In this document: positions 1 through 9,775 of the stretch, piece by piece
Position numbering within the stretch: position 1 is the stretch's first letter
Layout of the letters: every line of letters starts with the position of its first letter
Source: Cavenderia fasciculata
Lineage: Eukaryota; Evosea; Eumycetozoa; Acytosteliales; Cavenderiaceae
Assembly: GCF_000203815.1 (NCBI RefSeq)
Contig: NW_004457624.1
Coordinates: 1,798,001 to 1,862,000 of the forward strand
Reading direction: 5' to 3'
DNA length: 64,000 nt
Notes under the pieces: generated by a model
Told to the model about the DNA's origin: nothing
The model's database searches: none
The model's input: only the letters and a program-made list of their open reading frames with translations
Made by a program: the position numbers and the translations under genes

Positions 1-1751
1 CAAAGTGTCTTGTCCAATTTTTGAACGTTTGCCTTGACCAAGATATTGATCAAATGCAAACATCTCAATCTAACAATACCAAGTGATTTTGTATAGTCTT
101 CAATCTCCATTACTTCGTTGATTGCTTGGATTGGTGTCATTTCTCGTTCGTCTACCAATTGGACAATTGGACGGAACAATAAATTAACCACTGGTGGCAG
201 TTCTTGTTCTTTTGGTTCTTTTTCCTTTTCTTTTTCTTTATCTTTTCCTCCTGGTGGTGCTGGTTGTTGTTGAGCATTTGAGAAATCAACCAATGTTGAT
301 AATAGGTTGAGGATTGAAACCGATGGAGTGTATGAAAAGTTGTTGGCCAAAATAACACGGAATACATTCTTGAGTACACAGTTGGAGAATGATTGACCGA
401 GGAAATGATGTGCAATCTTGGATCTTGGGTATTTACGAACAATCTCGGTGATGAGACGGTTGATATTATCCATCTCCAACTCTAATGAATCACTCTGAGA
501 GTCTGGATTAAGTATCTCGTTTAGACGTAAAATAAGGTATGGTGTAAGATCATTTGTCCAACTTGCTTTTTCCTTGTTTGAATTGGTTGATGATGACGAA
601 GAAGACGAAGAGGATGAGGAGGATGATGAAAAGATAGAGAAAAAGGAAGGAGAACTACCAGTTCCACCACCACCAATTTGTATCATTTCAAGTTCGGTCA
701 TTTTAATGAGCAAGTCAATCATTTCGGATGAATAGAGATGTTGAACTAGTCCTTGCAAGATAGTATCTTTGTTTTCATTGACATAGTTCATAGTCTCTGG
801 ACGCTTTGTCAAATAGGTAACGAGGAGTTCGATAAAGACATGTAGATTCGATGTGGGGAGGGGAGCGGGACTATCGAGCAGTGTAAAGAGCATGTCGAGG
901 ATAAACGAGTTGGAGGGGTCGGCTACGATCTTGAAAATGGCGCTGATGGCACCTTTGAGGATCTCGTAGGCACCTGTCATGCGAGCATACATGTTTTTGA
1001 GCTCGACCGACGCCGTTCCAGCAATCAGCTGTGGACGTCCGGCATAGACGGCGTGACCAATGTTGACGTCTACGGCCACCTGCATCAACGTGTAGATGGT
1101 CTCGGGTTGCACGAGGTAATCAGACAATGCACGGAATCCCGTCGAGATGAGGTCGATAATATCGTCCTTTAGCTCGTCGGTAAAGAGCATGCCGACAATC
1201 GACGCACCCGTATTGACTTGAACCTGGTTGTTGGCGGGATCGACCGATGCCAATATATTCTCAACTGCTTGACGCGACTGGATACGACGCATCTTAATGG
1301 ACAACACCGAATCAATATGCGAGTCGACATCGGATCCGCTGCTGTCGTCTTCTAGCTCCTTGGCAATCTTTTTCTTGGCTTCTTCAACCTCTTTTTGGCG
1401 ACGTTTCTTTTCTTCGTCTTCTTCTTTACGTTTGCGATCACGTTCTTCTTGTTGTTTGCGACGACGATCCTCTTCCTCTTTGGCACGGTCGTCTTCCTCC
1501 TTGCGCTTTCTCTCACGTTCCTCTCTACGTGCTTTTCTCTCATCCTCTGCCTTTTTAATGTAGTCTTCCAACTCTTTCTTTTGCTTTTCTTCACGTTCGG
1601 CACGTTCCTTTGCACGCAACTCCTTTCGCGATGCTCTTTCATCTTCTTTCTTTTTTCGTTCCTCTTCTATCTTTTGCTCCTCTTCTTCCTCTCTCTTTCT
1701 TCGTTCCTCTCTTAATCTACGTCTTTCTTTTAATCTATCGTCATCGTCCAT
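1..1751 (-). CDS. SAPS-family PP6 regulatory subunit (3' end outside the window)
   Basis: One open frame of about 583 codons runs from the ATG at 1751 to the window edge, so the C-terminus is missing. Residues 2-135 are almost entirely Glu, Lys and Arg (start MDDDDRLKERRRLREERRK) and look like a single charged alpha helix or coiled coil. The helical solenoid that follows has SAPS-family signatures: YEILKGAISAIFKI, LTKRPETMNYVNENKD and SSEMIDLLIKM. A Ser tract lies between two solenoid segments, and the last part (PIVQLVD, then LGIVRLRCLHLINILVKA) fits the later SAPS repeats. SAPS proteins (yeast Sap155/Sap190, human PPP6R1-3) bind the catalytic subunit of PP6/Sit4 and act in cell-cycle and stress signalling. 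The charged N-terminal helix is not typical of the family. The assignment is from motif memory and is fairly secure; the role of the helix is unknown. The gene is transcribed away from the next gene, across a 1.6-kb spacer. Confidence 0.8.
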   Translation of the reverse strand, partial: MDDDDRLKERRRLREERRKREEEEEQKIEEERKKKEDERASRKELRAKERAEREEKQKKELEDYIKKAEDERKARREERERKRKEEDDRAKEEEDRRRKQQEERDRKRKEEDEEKKRRQKEVEEAKKKIAKELEDDSSGSDVDSHIDSVLSIKMRRIQSRQAVENILASVDPANNQVQVNTGASIVGMLFTDELKDDIIDLISTGFRALSDYLVQPETIYTLMQVAVDVNIGHAVYAGRPQLIAGTASVELKNMYARMTGAYEILKGAISAIFKIVADPSNSFILDMLFTLLDSPAPLPTSNLHVFIELLVTYLTKRPETMNYVNENKDTILQGLVQHLYSSEMIDLLIKMTELEMIQIGGGGTGSSPSFFSIFSSSSSSSSSSSSSSTNSNKEKASWTNDLTPYLILRLNEILNPDSQSDSLELEMDNINRLITEIVRKYPRSKIAHHFLGQSFSNCVLKNVFRVILANNFSYTPSVSILNLLSTLVDFSNAQQQPAPPGGKDKEKEKEKEPKEQELPPVVNLLFRPIVQLVDEREMTPIQAINEVMEIEDYTKSLGIVRLRCLHLINILVKANVQKLDKTL

Positions 1752-2515
1752 CTTTATGAAAATATATTAAACTTTTTCAAAAAGTTTAATAAAACTCTAA
1801 CTTCTTCTTCTTCTCTGTTATATATATATATATATGTAAATGTATATTGTTTAAAATATACTATATATATATATGATAAACAAACAAAATTAATATGTTG
1901 TTGCTTTCAATTTCAATTATCAACCAAACACATATCATATTATGTGTATATTCCCATCGTGTTGGGTTGATTGTTTGTTGTTTGATTGATTGATCTTTAC
2001 CTTTTTTTGTTTAGTAGACAATGAATGGGTATGATGATGATGATAATAAATAATAATAAATAATAAATATAATCTAATCTAATTAATCATCAAATATCTT
2101 GTATATATTCCTTGTTGCAGCTGCTGCTTCTAATAATAAATAATTGTTGTTGTTGTTGTTGTGGGGGGGATGCAAGTGTATCTGTCTCTCTCTATTCTCT
2201 CTACAGTTAACAATTGAATGAATGAAAAAGATTATTAGTTTCAAAAGCACTCTAATTATAATAATCATCTCAATGATTTGCTGCTGATGTTTTTTTCTTT
2301 ACTTACCCCTCAGTCTAAATATAAATATACAAACTCTATCTATCTTTATATATCACTGTTGTTGAATATATCGTCGTGTATATGAGATGAGAGAAAGAGC
2401 TCTTCTTCTTCTTCTTTTGTATAGATTTTGGTTGGTTATGATAATAATAAACAAAAAGAGAGCTGGTTACTCTTCCTTGTTGTTGGTTGACTTTGCCTCG
2501 ATGAGAATGAGGCAG

Positions 2516-2544
2516 AAAAAAAAAAAAAAAAAAAAAAAAAAAAA
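2516..2544. repeat. Poly(A) run, 29 bp
   Basis: An uninterrupted run of 29 A lies in a non-coding spacer. Such tracts are common in dictyostelid DNA and often vary in length between strains. Confidence 0.9.
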
Positions 2545-3330
2545 CAGCTTTATTTCAAAAAGACGGTTGATCAGAACCATGGTTTATGTAGTCTGTACTA
2601 TACTCCTCGTCTAATCAGATTGGCAAAGAATAGTCTCTCTCTCTCTATTTATATTTACACATCATATCTCGCACAAAGATTTCTTCTTGGAGGATAGTGG
2701 ATTTGACTCAAGTCAAACAACAAGTACTTGATACCAAAAATGAAATTTACTCTACTTTGCCTTTTGTGTGCATAACAGATATTTATTATTACTCTGTTTT
2801 GATCAACCCAGGCTTGCAGGATCGTCCGACCTCTTTCAGACGGGACATGTTATGACATGACGTACATTGATGAAAATGGAATGAATGAATGTGTCGTTCA
2901 TCTAGCACCATCCATCAATCTAAAGAGGTAGGCAGGGCAGCAGCAGAGGCAAGCTCTCACCCAATTGAGCGAATGAGAGAGGATAGAGGGTAATGATTGG
3001 CTGGGTTTGAATACACACACAAGCGTCTTGTCTTTTCATTCTTCTCTTCTCCCCCCCTCTCCTCTATTCTCTTTTTTATTGAATTTTATCTAGTTTTATT
3101 CCATTTAATTTATAATTTAATTGGGACAAATACAATTAATTCAATCTAGAACAATAATAACAACATTTACTCTACAACAATCAATCATAATAATGATAAT
3201 GATATTACATTGTTATCAATCTGCACTTTAATCTCTCTCTCTCTCTATATATATATATAACAAACATTACCCTTAATTATTTCTTCTACTTGCAAAGTAA
3301 TAATAATCTGAATAGATAGCTTACAGAGTG

Positions 3331-3342
3331 CCTGACGTCAGG
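3331..3342. promoter_or_regulatory. CRE/bZIP-type palindrome close to the TBC gene start
   Basis: CCTGACGTCAGG is a perfect 12-bp palindrome containing the classical bZIP/CRE core TGACGTCA. It is GC-rich in an AT-rich spacer and its right end is 44 bp from the ATG at 3387. Binding is inferred from the motif only. Confidence 0.4.
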
Positions 3343-3386
3343 TAGAGTGTTGTTGTTGTTGTTGTTGTTTGGACCAACAATACAAC

Positions 3387-5920
3387 ATGGGAGTCAATGA
3401 AAGTAAACAAAGTTCATCGTCTTTGACTACTTCATCTTCATCCTCTTTTTCACTACCCAATACACCAAGAGAACGAAACAATAGTGTATCTTCCATAAAC
3501 TCTTCTTTTTCAACCAATACCACATCTAGTCAAAGACACCATCATTCCTTTTCAATCCATCCATCATCAAATACAATACCGTCCTCCACCAATCATACAA
3601 ACCAATTAACAAGTAGTCATGGTAGTGGAAGTAGCCTAGAAACTGCAACAGGTGGATTTGGACATGGATTTGAATCAAATACCTCTTCAACTTCCTATGA
3701 TACTACAAACTCTTCACATCACCATTTTGATAAATTGTCTCCACCTCGGTCACCAGTATCTTCTATATCTTCATCATCGTCTTCATCTATAAATAAAAGT
3801 CAAGGTGGTGAATACTATTATGGCGGTGGCGGTGGTATAATAGGTAGTAGTAGTGGTGGATCACTTGGTTCAACAATGGAGATTTCCCCTTCAACACCAC
3901 GTCTTGAACCCGAAGAATTAATGTTATTTAAATTACCAATTGTAAAGATCACAGAACACAAAATATTATTGTATTATCCAACCTTATTATTAATTTATCT
4001 GTTTTGATTTAGTTATCACCTCACATTCCAATTATAAAACAAGATTCATTATTGGATAGAATAGCAAATATAGCCGATAAACATCATCGACCTACATTAC
4101 CAATGATCAATGTTGATCCAGTCGAGAGGTTACTATCTAGTTATGGATCCTACCTCAAATCAACTTCACATGAACTTGGTGATAAACAGGAATCACTAAA
4201 CAAAAAATTAAAAGAAATGGAATTGTTGTGTTCAAAAGGTCATCAATTGATGCTTAAACATGTTACTCTAATTAAACAAACTACAAATATTTTACCTGAT
4301 AGTATGAAATATAATAACAAAAAAACAAAACAATAATACTAATATATTAATACAATTTATTTCTATATAGTTAACAAATTAAATCAAAATATAAAAGAAA
4401 CTCAAATGATTATGAATAATGTATTGGATACAATAGAAAGGTTGACAAGCATTTTACCAAATCATGATGAAGAATTAATAGAATTTTCACAATCACTTCA
4501 AAAGTCACCAATTAATAGACCAAATTTTCATTTTAAAGAACCAAGTGAATCAAATGTAAAAAATATAATAATAATAATAATACAAATTGGATTAGATTAC
4601 TAAATCTATTTATTTATTTTATTTATATTTTAGTCAATATTAAAAAATGTAACAAATATTATAAAATTAAAAGATAAAAATAGTGTATGGTTAGATGAGA
4701 TTATACCAAATATGGATAAAGTTAGAAATACAGGAAGAGTAAAGGAATTGGCTAGAAAGGGTATAAATGATAGTATTAGAGGCATGGTTTGGCAATCTGC
4801 AATAGGCAACAAATTAAATATCACTTTGGAATTGTATAATGAATTGATTGAAAAATCTATATTTTCAACCACTCTATCAGAAGATCAACAAAATTCTTTA
4901 GATCAAGATCAAAATCAAAATAATAATAATCAACAACAACAACAACAAAACCAAGAGGTAGGGGGGGAGGAAGAAACATATATTCTACCAGAAGATGATT
5001 TAAAATCTATAAAAGAATCGATTGTTTATAGTTTTACAATGATTGAAATGGATCTACCAAGAACCTTTACATCATTGTCTTTGGTAAATCGTGAATCATC
5101 AGAGTTTAGAAAACAACTAAAAAGAGTTTTAAATGCATATGCTGTTTTTGATGGACATGGTTATGTACAGGGTATGTCATACCTAGCCAGTAGCTTTCTC
5201 CTTCATATGGATGAATTTCAAGCTTTTGTTTGTTTTGCCAATTTATTAAATAATAGATTCCTACAATCCTTATTTCAATTAAATATGAGAGAAGTAAGTA
5301 AAATATATTATAATATATTTTATAAAAAACAAAAGATAACTAACTAACTAATCATCTTTTATTTCCTTTAGGTCGATAAATATATGAAAGTATTTGATAA
5401 AATGTTTTTATATTGTTTACCAAAATTACATCAACATTTTGAAGAGATTGGATTGATTCCACATTACTATTTAATTCAATGGTGGTTGACTGTATTTTGT
5501 CAATCGTTGCCATTGTCGGTTGCAACACGTATATGGGATGCAGTGGTCATTGAAGGCAACCTCTTTTTATTTGTTGCAGCACTTGGAGTATTGTATCATT
5601 TCCGTAGACAACTGGAAGAAAACAATTTAGAGTTTTGTAAAAACTTCCTTTCCAATCTTCCTGAAAGCCTTGATCCATCTGGATTATTTAAATCAATCGA
5701 AAATATCGATATATCCTATTGCTCTCATACTCTTGCTACTATGGAGGCTGCTGCCAACCATCACGAATATGAGTTGCAATCATTAAGTCATAATAATGAT
5801 GAAGGCGACGGATTAGATGAAAATAGTCATCATCATTCAAATGAAATTTATCTTGATGATGAAGAAAGAGATTATAGTATTGGAGGTGGAGGACATGGAA
5901 ATATTTTTCAAAGAGATTAA
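3387..5920 (+). CDS. TBC-domain RabGAP, TBC1D12/TBC1D14 type
   Basis: The model has five exons: 3387-3941, 4013-4301, 4371-4555, 4634-5293 and 5372-5920, giving 745 residues. The start is the ATG at 3387; upstream in-frame codons lack an ATG. MGVNES at the N-terminus fits an N-myristoylation signal (Gly2, Ser6). Residues 1-185 are Ser-rich and disordered, and residues about 200-310 are helical. The TBC domain spans about 388-680: RGMVW (392-396), arginine finger in IEMDLPRTF (Arg486) and glutamine finger in GYVQGMSYL (Gln522), so it should be catalytically active. WQSAIGNKLNIT and FANLLN match TBC1D12/14, which in animals act on recycling endosomes and autophagy. An Asn/Gln insert lies between the first two motifs. 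The Rab substrate cannot be read from sequence. Confidence 0.9.
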
Positions 5921-6289
5921 TAAATATATACTTTTTTTTTTTTTTTTACATTGTACAATGTTGTGTATTATAATTAAATTAATTTTGTAATAGATTATTA
6001 TTATTATTATCCAAAAAAGAGTAAAATAAATATTGTAAACCCCATTGACTTTTATTCCTTTAATAAAATGAACAAAAGAAAGAAAACACTGCACTCTTGT
6101 CTCTCTTACAAAAAAAAAAAAAACTTGAACTAGTTCGCGATCACAAACAAATAATAATAATAATAAATAGTTGTACACACATATATATATATAAACTTGA
6201 TAACTAGATGGAATATATAGAGACCAATAGTAGTGGTAGAAGAAGTAAAAGTAACAGTAGCAGTTAGTTTGAGAGAGAGTTATGAACGA
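5921..6289. other. Spacer between the TBC and Atos genes, with short uORFs
   Basis: The spacer is AT-rich with a T run at 5933-5947 and an A run near 6110. Before the Atos ATG there are two short upstream ORFs: 6208-6267 (19 codons) and 6282-6293 (3 codons). The second ends in TGA overlapping the main ATG as ATGA at 6290-6293. No longer coding frame was seen. Confidence 0.6.
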
Positions 6290-8677
6290 ATGAATTACAA
6301 CAACAATAACAACAATAACAACAACATATCATCCTTTAACAATAACTTTAATAATAGTAATAACAATAATATAATGTCACCAGTTTCAACAACATCTTCA
6401 TCATCCCTTTCTTCATCTTCTTCATCAAACAATAATCATATGATGTTGGGTGTTGGGGGAGGAGGAGTAGCACCCAATTATGAACCAGACCCATCGATAT
6501 TTCAATTCCTTCAAATGACCATCCAAATGATATACAAAACGAGGTCATCAATGTACAATCAAACCTATTATAATCACAATCATGTGATACCTCCTCCTCC
6601 TCCTCTTGTAGTAGATATTCAATCTTTAATCATGTCAAGTGATAATCCTTCTTCTATCAAATTATCATTAGATGATTTAGGTCAATATGCAAACAAAGAT
6701 GTAAGATGACTATTGAATAATCATCTGAATTTATATTAATTTGTTGTTCTACTTTAGATACATATTGATTATGATGAAATCAATGAAATTAATCGTGATT
6801 TATATATATGGTGTGATCATTTGGATTCTACACCATTAAAATTGGATATCTATTCATGTACTAAACAACAACAAAAAGACAATAACAATTTAGATTATAA
6901 TCATTCACTTTTGGAACGTTGGATATTTACATTCAAAGCAAATCCAAATTATAATAGCAACTTGATGAAATCACCAAATGAATTGACCATTTCCGATGAA
7001 TTGACAAATATAATGACACCGTTGGGAGAAATTAATTTATCATCTCCAACCAAATCAATCAACAACAACAACAACATTTCATCAAATGGCAACCATGGTT
7101 CAATAGATTCGACACCATCATCATCGGCATCTTTAAAATGTCTTTATTATTTGTTGGCATCTATGCCATTATTTCAACATCTAAAAAGTCTACCTAGACA
7201 ATTGACATCTGGTCCAAAATTAAAATATGGAACATCATCTCAATTTCCTCCTCCTTTTAATTTTAATCATCAAGATTGTATGTAACAAAGACTATACTTT
7301 TAAAAAATTTAAATTATTATTTGTACTCATACTTTCTTATTTTATATAGATAGAAATTTAATTAAAATGACCTTACCAATCTTTGAAAGTCCTAAAGGTA
7401 CTATTTCAATATCTGTACATTTTTCAATATCACCAAATCTTGAATACCTTGATTCAAATACTTCATCATTGATTATATATCCATCAAGATCCTATTCAGT
7501 TTTATCATGTCATTCTTTAAATAATAGTAATAATAATAATAATAATATGACAATTCCTACAAATACTACTACGACTACTATAGTAAGTCCAATGTTATCA
7601 TCTCAATCATCTTTAAAAACTCCACCATTAGAATCACAAAAAATTAAAACACCTCCCAATGGATCGTCACCTCATTCAACATCGCCATCTTCAGCACCGA
7701 TTTCAATTCCCAATCGAACACCAGTAGGCAAATCACCGAGTAAACAAACGGGATCCTATTCAATTAGTAAATCCCCCTTTTCACTCACTGAATCATCTCC
7801 ATCTACCCCTCCTCAACTCTCACCACACCAAAGTAAATATGGTAGTCACCCTTTTTCACCAAACAGTCCATCGTCGTTTAGTTTTCGAACACTTCCTTCG
7901 CCGCCTTCCTCACCAATCCGTGTGGGACATCGGCCACTGTTTGCTTCGATTGACAATGCTGGTCAGATCTACAACTCACCCAACAGTCTGAGTGGATTCA
8001 ATGGGCATGGTCTTCCCATACAGATGATCAAAAAGAGTAATAGTCAAGAATACGTTGGTAACAATAGTTTTGGAAGTACTGGTACTAGTAGTACTGGATT
8101 GGCATTTGGATCCTTTCAAGATTCAATACTCTCTGGTAACATGTCCAATACACCATCGACCGTATTTGATGGGTATCTGGCCAACCTTGGGGTGAGTGGT
8201 AAAGATTATCTACCACCACACAAAAAGATTCCATTCTCTGCCATCTTCTATCATGTCGATCATGATATACCCTATGTAGCAACCATTGACCTTGGTCCAA
8301 AGGATTTTAGGGTTCCTCAAAAAGGAATTATTCAACTCACACTTTTCAATCCTCACAACACACCAATCAAAACCTTTCTTGTAAATTTCGATTTGACCAA
8401 CATGCCTCCTGAAACTAAAACATTTATTAGACAAAGAATTATTTCAACTCCAGACACTACGACTAGTAGTTCTCCAATTCAAACTAGTAATGGAAATGGT
8501 AATCAAAATTTATTAAAATATGCAATTCATTTGCGATTCACAAGTCCAAAGAGAAAGAAATACTATTTGTACAAGGATATAAGAGTAGTATTCCCTAATA
8601 GATTACCAGATGAGTTGGATAGGTTAAAGGTTGTCTATGAATACCCTCCAGATCCAACTTATTTTTCAATAAATTAG
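6290..8677 (+). CDS. Atos/FAM214-family protein
   Basis: Three exons (6290-6700, 6758-7277, 7350-8677) encode 752 residues. The start is the first in-frame ATG (MNYNNNN). Long Asn, Ser and Pro stretches separate the conserved parts. FGSFQDSILSGN at about 563-575, leading into KKIPFSAIFYHVDHDIPYVA, matches the central Atos domain (DUF4210). The last 130 residues carry the Atos C-terminal domain: GIIQLTLFNPHNTPIKTF, LTNMPPETKTFIRQR, YAIHLRFTSPK, LYKDIRVVFPNR and VVYEYPPDPTYF. Animal Atos proteins are nuclear regulators of transcription, and the fission-yeast relative was linked to meiotic chromosome segregation. The function here is inferred from family only, but the family call is strong because both conserved blocks occur in order. 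Confidence 0.88.
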
Positions 8678-8867
8678 TTAAAATTTTGAACAATATATAT
8701 AAAATTAACAATCAATTTTGAACACATTTATTTATGAATTGAGCTTGGACTAGTTTATTCCTTTGAACACCACATTTGTAGAACCAGATAAGAATTGGTT
8801 GGTTTGTTGTTTGATAGATGTGTACCTACCGTGAATAATCTACCACGAGGCCAGCACATCCAAAAAT

Positions 8868-8944
8868 TTGCACCCTACGAAAAGGAACTCCAAATATCGC
8901 CTCCTATTTTGGCGATATTTAGAACTCCTCTTCGAGGGGCGCAA
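8868..8944 (-). ncRNA. Candidate long-stem hairpin RNA (pre-miRNA-like)
   Basis: Arms 8868-8901 and 8911-8944 are 34 nt each with a 9-nt loop. On either strand 27 of 34 positions are Watson-Crick pairs. Read as minus-strand RNA, five of the seven others become G-U wobbles, leaving only one A-C and one U-U mismatch; read as plus-strand RNA only one is a wobble. The inner 10 bp (aaatatcgcc with ggcgatattt) are perfect. This asymmetry is what selection on a minus-strand transcript would produce. Dictyostelids are known to have Dicer-dependent small RNAs. Alternatives are a decaying inverted duplication or the end of a small mobile element. No promoter was recognised. Confidence 0.4.
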
Positions 8945-8979
8945 TACGAGAAATTCTTTTCATTTTAAACGATAAAGAT

Positions 8980-9480
8980 TCTTCTCTATGCCTTTGATTT
9001 CATGGCCTTTTCACCAAGAACCTTGACATCCATACTCTGATTGGCATAGCTATACTCGATCAGCTTCAAAGTATGCAACACCATGAGCATAGAGTAGAGC
9101 TGGACGGCAAACAGTCATAATTGGTACTGGTTTCCAAATAGGTGGCTTGCAACTTTGTTGGAGGTTCATTAAACATTGATTTAATCTCATCTTTCTTTAA
9201 TCCAATTCTAATTGAATAGATATTGGTTTGTTGATTGACTTTGTACCTTTTTATTATCAAATTCCAAAGCTTGCCACTAGCAAACATAAATCCTTTGATA
9301 TCTCGAAAGTTGCAGACCAATGCTTTGCAAGCGATATCCTGGTAGTGAATGGCATCTCACCTTGAGCAAAGAGTAGACCAAATCGATTTACAAATGATTT
9401 ACGTCCAATTGGTCTATCTCTTGTTGGGTTGGTTGATAATGTTTTCCATAGAAAATTCTATAATTCTTGGTCCACTTTAA
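8980..9480 (-). pseudogene. Decayed protein-coding remnant, family unknown
   Basis: Minus-strand reading gives protein-like stretches that change frame and are broken by stops. From 9480 downward they include RPIGRKSFVNRFGLLFAQ in one frame, KGFMFASGKLWNLIIKRYK then SIRIGLKKDEIKSMF in another, and LMVLHTLKLIEYSYANQS ending at a stop in a third. The longest intact piece is 84 codons (9066-9320). No plausible intron set joins the pieces, because the apparent GTGAGA...CAG gap is only 22 nt. I do not recognise the family. It may be a degraded duplicate gene or chance reading of less AT-rich DNA. Confidence 0.3.
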
Positions 9481-9587
9481 GAATAAAAAAAAAGAAAGAA
9501 TTGTTTTACAGAACTCTTGGGTGATGTGTTGGGGATTGTGTTATCTCGGCCAAGATGGACAAGGTTAAAGGCAACAACAAAAAAAAA

Positions 9588-9623
9588 TGTCCTGCAAACT
9601 ATTTGCAAGCCTAGAACCGTTGG
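9588..9623 (+). repeat. 36-bp inverted copy of the myosin IB 3' end (left arm)
   Basis: These 36 bases are the perfect reverse complement of 9740-9775. In plus orientation they repeat the last codons of the myosin gene (Cys-Pro-Ala-Asn-Tyr-Leu-Gln-Ala-stop) and 9 bases beyond. Weak similarity seems to continue upstream: ggtgatgt at about 9529 followed by gattgt resembles the SH3-domain codons for Gly-Asp-Val. This suggests a degraded inverted copy of the end of the gene. Confidence 0.85.
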
Positions 9624-9739
9624 TTTTTTTTAGATTACAAGAATTTTAAATAATTTATTTTATAGATTTGTTTGTGTTTTGTGGTTTGGGTCACTCTTTG
9701 AAGGCTCTAGATACGTGGCATTGAAGATATAGTTACCAG

Positions 9740-9775
9740 CCAACGGTTCTAGGCTTGCAAATAGTTTGCAGGACA
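9740..9775 (-). repeat. 36-bp inverted repeat (right arm) over the myosin stop codon
   Basis: This is the partner of 9588-9623, separated by 116 bp. It covers the final eight codons and stop (9749-9751) of the myosin IB gene plus nine 3' bases. If the myosin transcript extends past 9588, the stop codon would lie in a 36-bp RNA stem. Confidence 0.85.

Larger units (their letters stand above)
1752..3386. other. Divergent spacer between the SAPS and TBC genes
   Basis: No credible coding frame was found. The spacer holds long AT-rich stretches, a 29-A run at 2516-2544, CT and TA dinucleotide repeats near 3232-3260, and a less AT-rich stretch at about 2790-3060. A 9-mer, agacggttg, at 2561-2569 (reverse complement caaccgtct) recurs in two other spacers. 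It must contain the promoters of both flanking genes. Confidence 0.6.
8678..9748. other. Convergent spacer with inverted repeats and decayed coding sequence
   Basis: Two genes end toward each other here (Atos, +; myosin IB, -). The 1.07-kb gap is unusual for this window. It is less AT-rich than other spacers and contains a 77-nt hairpin (8868-8944), a stretch that reads like decayed protein-coding DNA on the minus strand (about 8980-9480), and one arm of a 36-bp inverted repeat copied from the end of the myosin gene (9588-9623). Confidence 0.7.

Noticed and set aside
3369-3386. Start of the TBC gene upstream of the ATG at 3387
   Set aside because: The longer frame begins with TTG, not ATG; the ATG at 3387 gives a myristoylation-type N-terminus.
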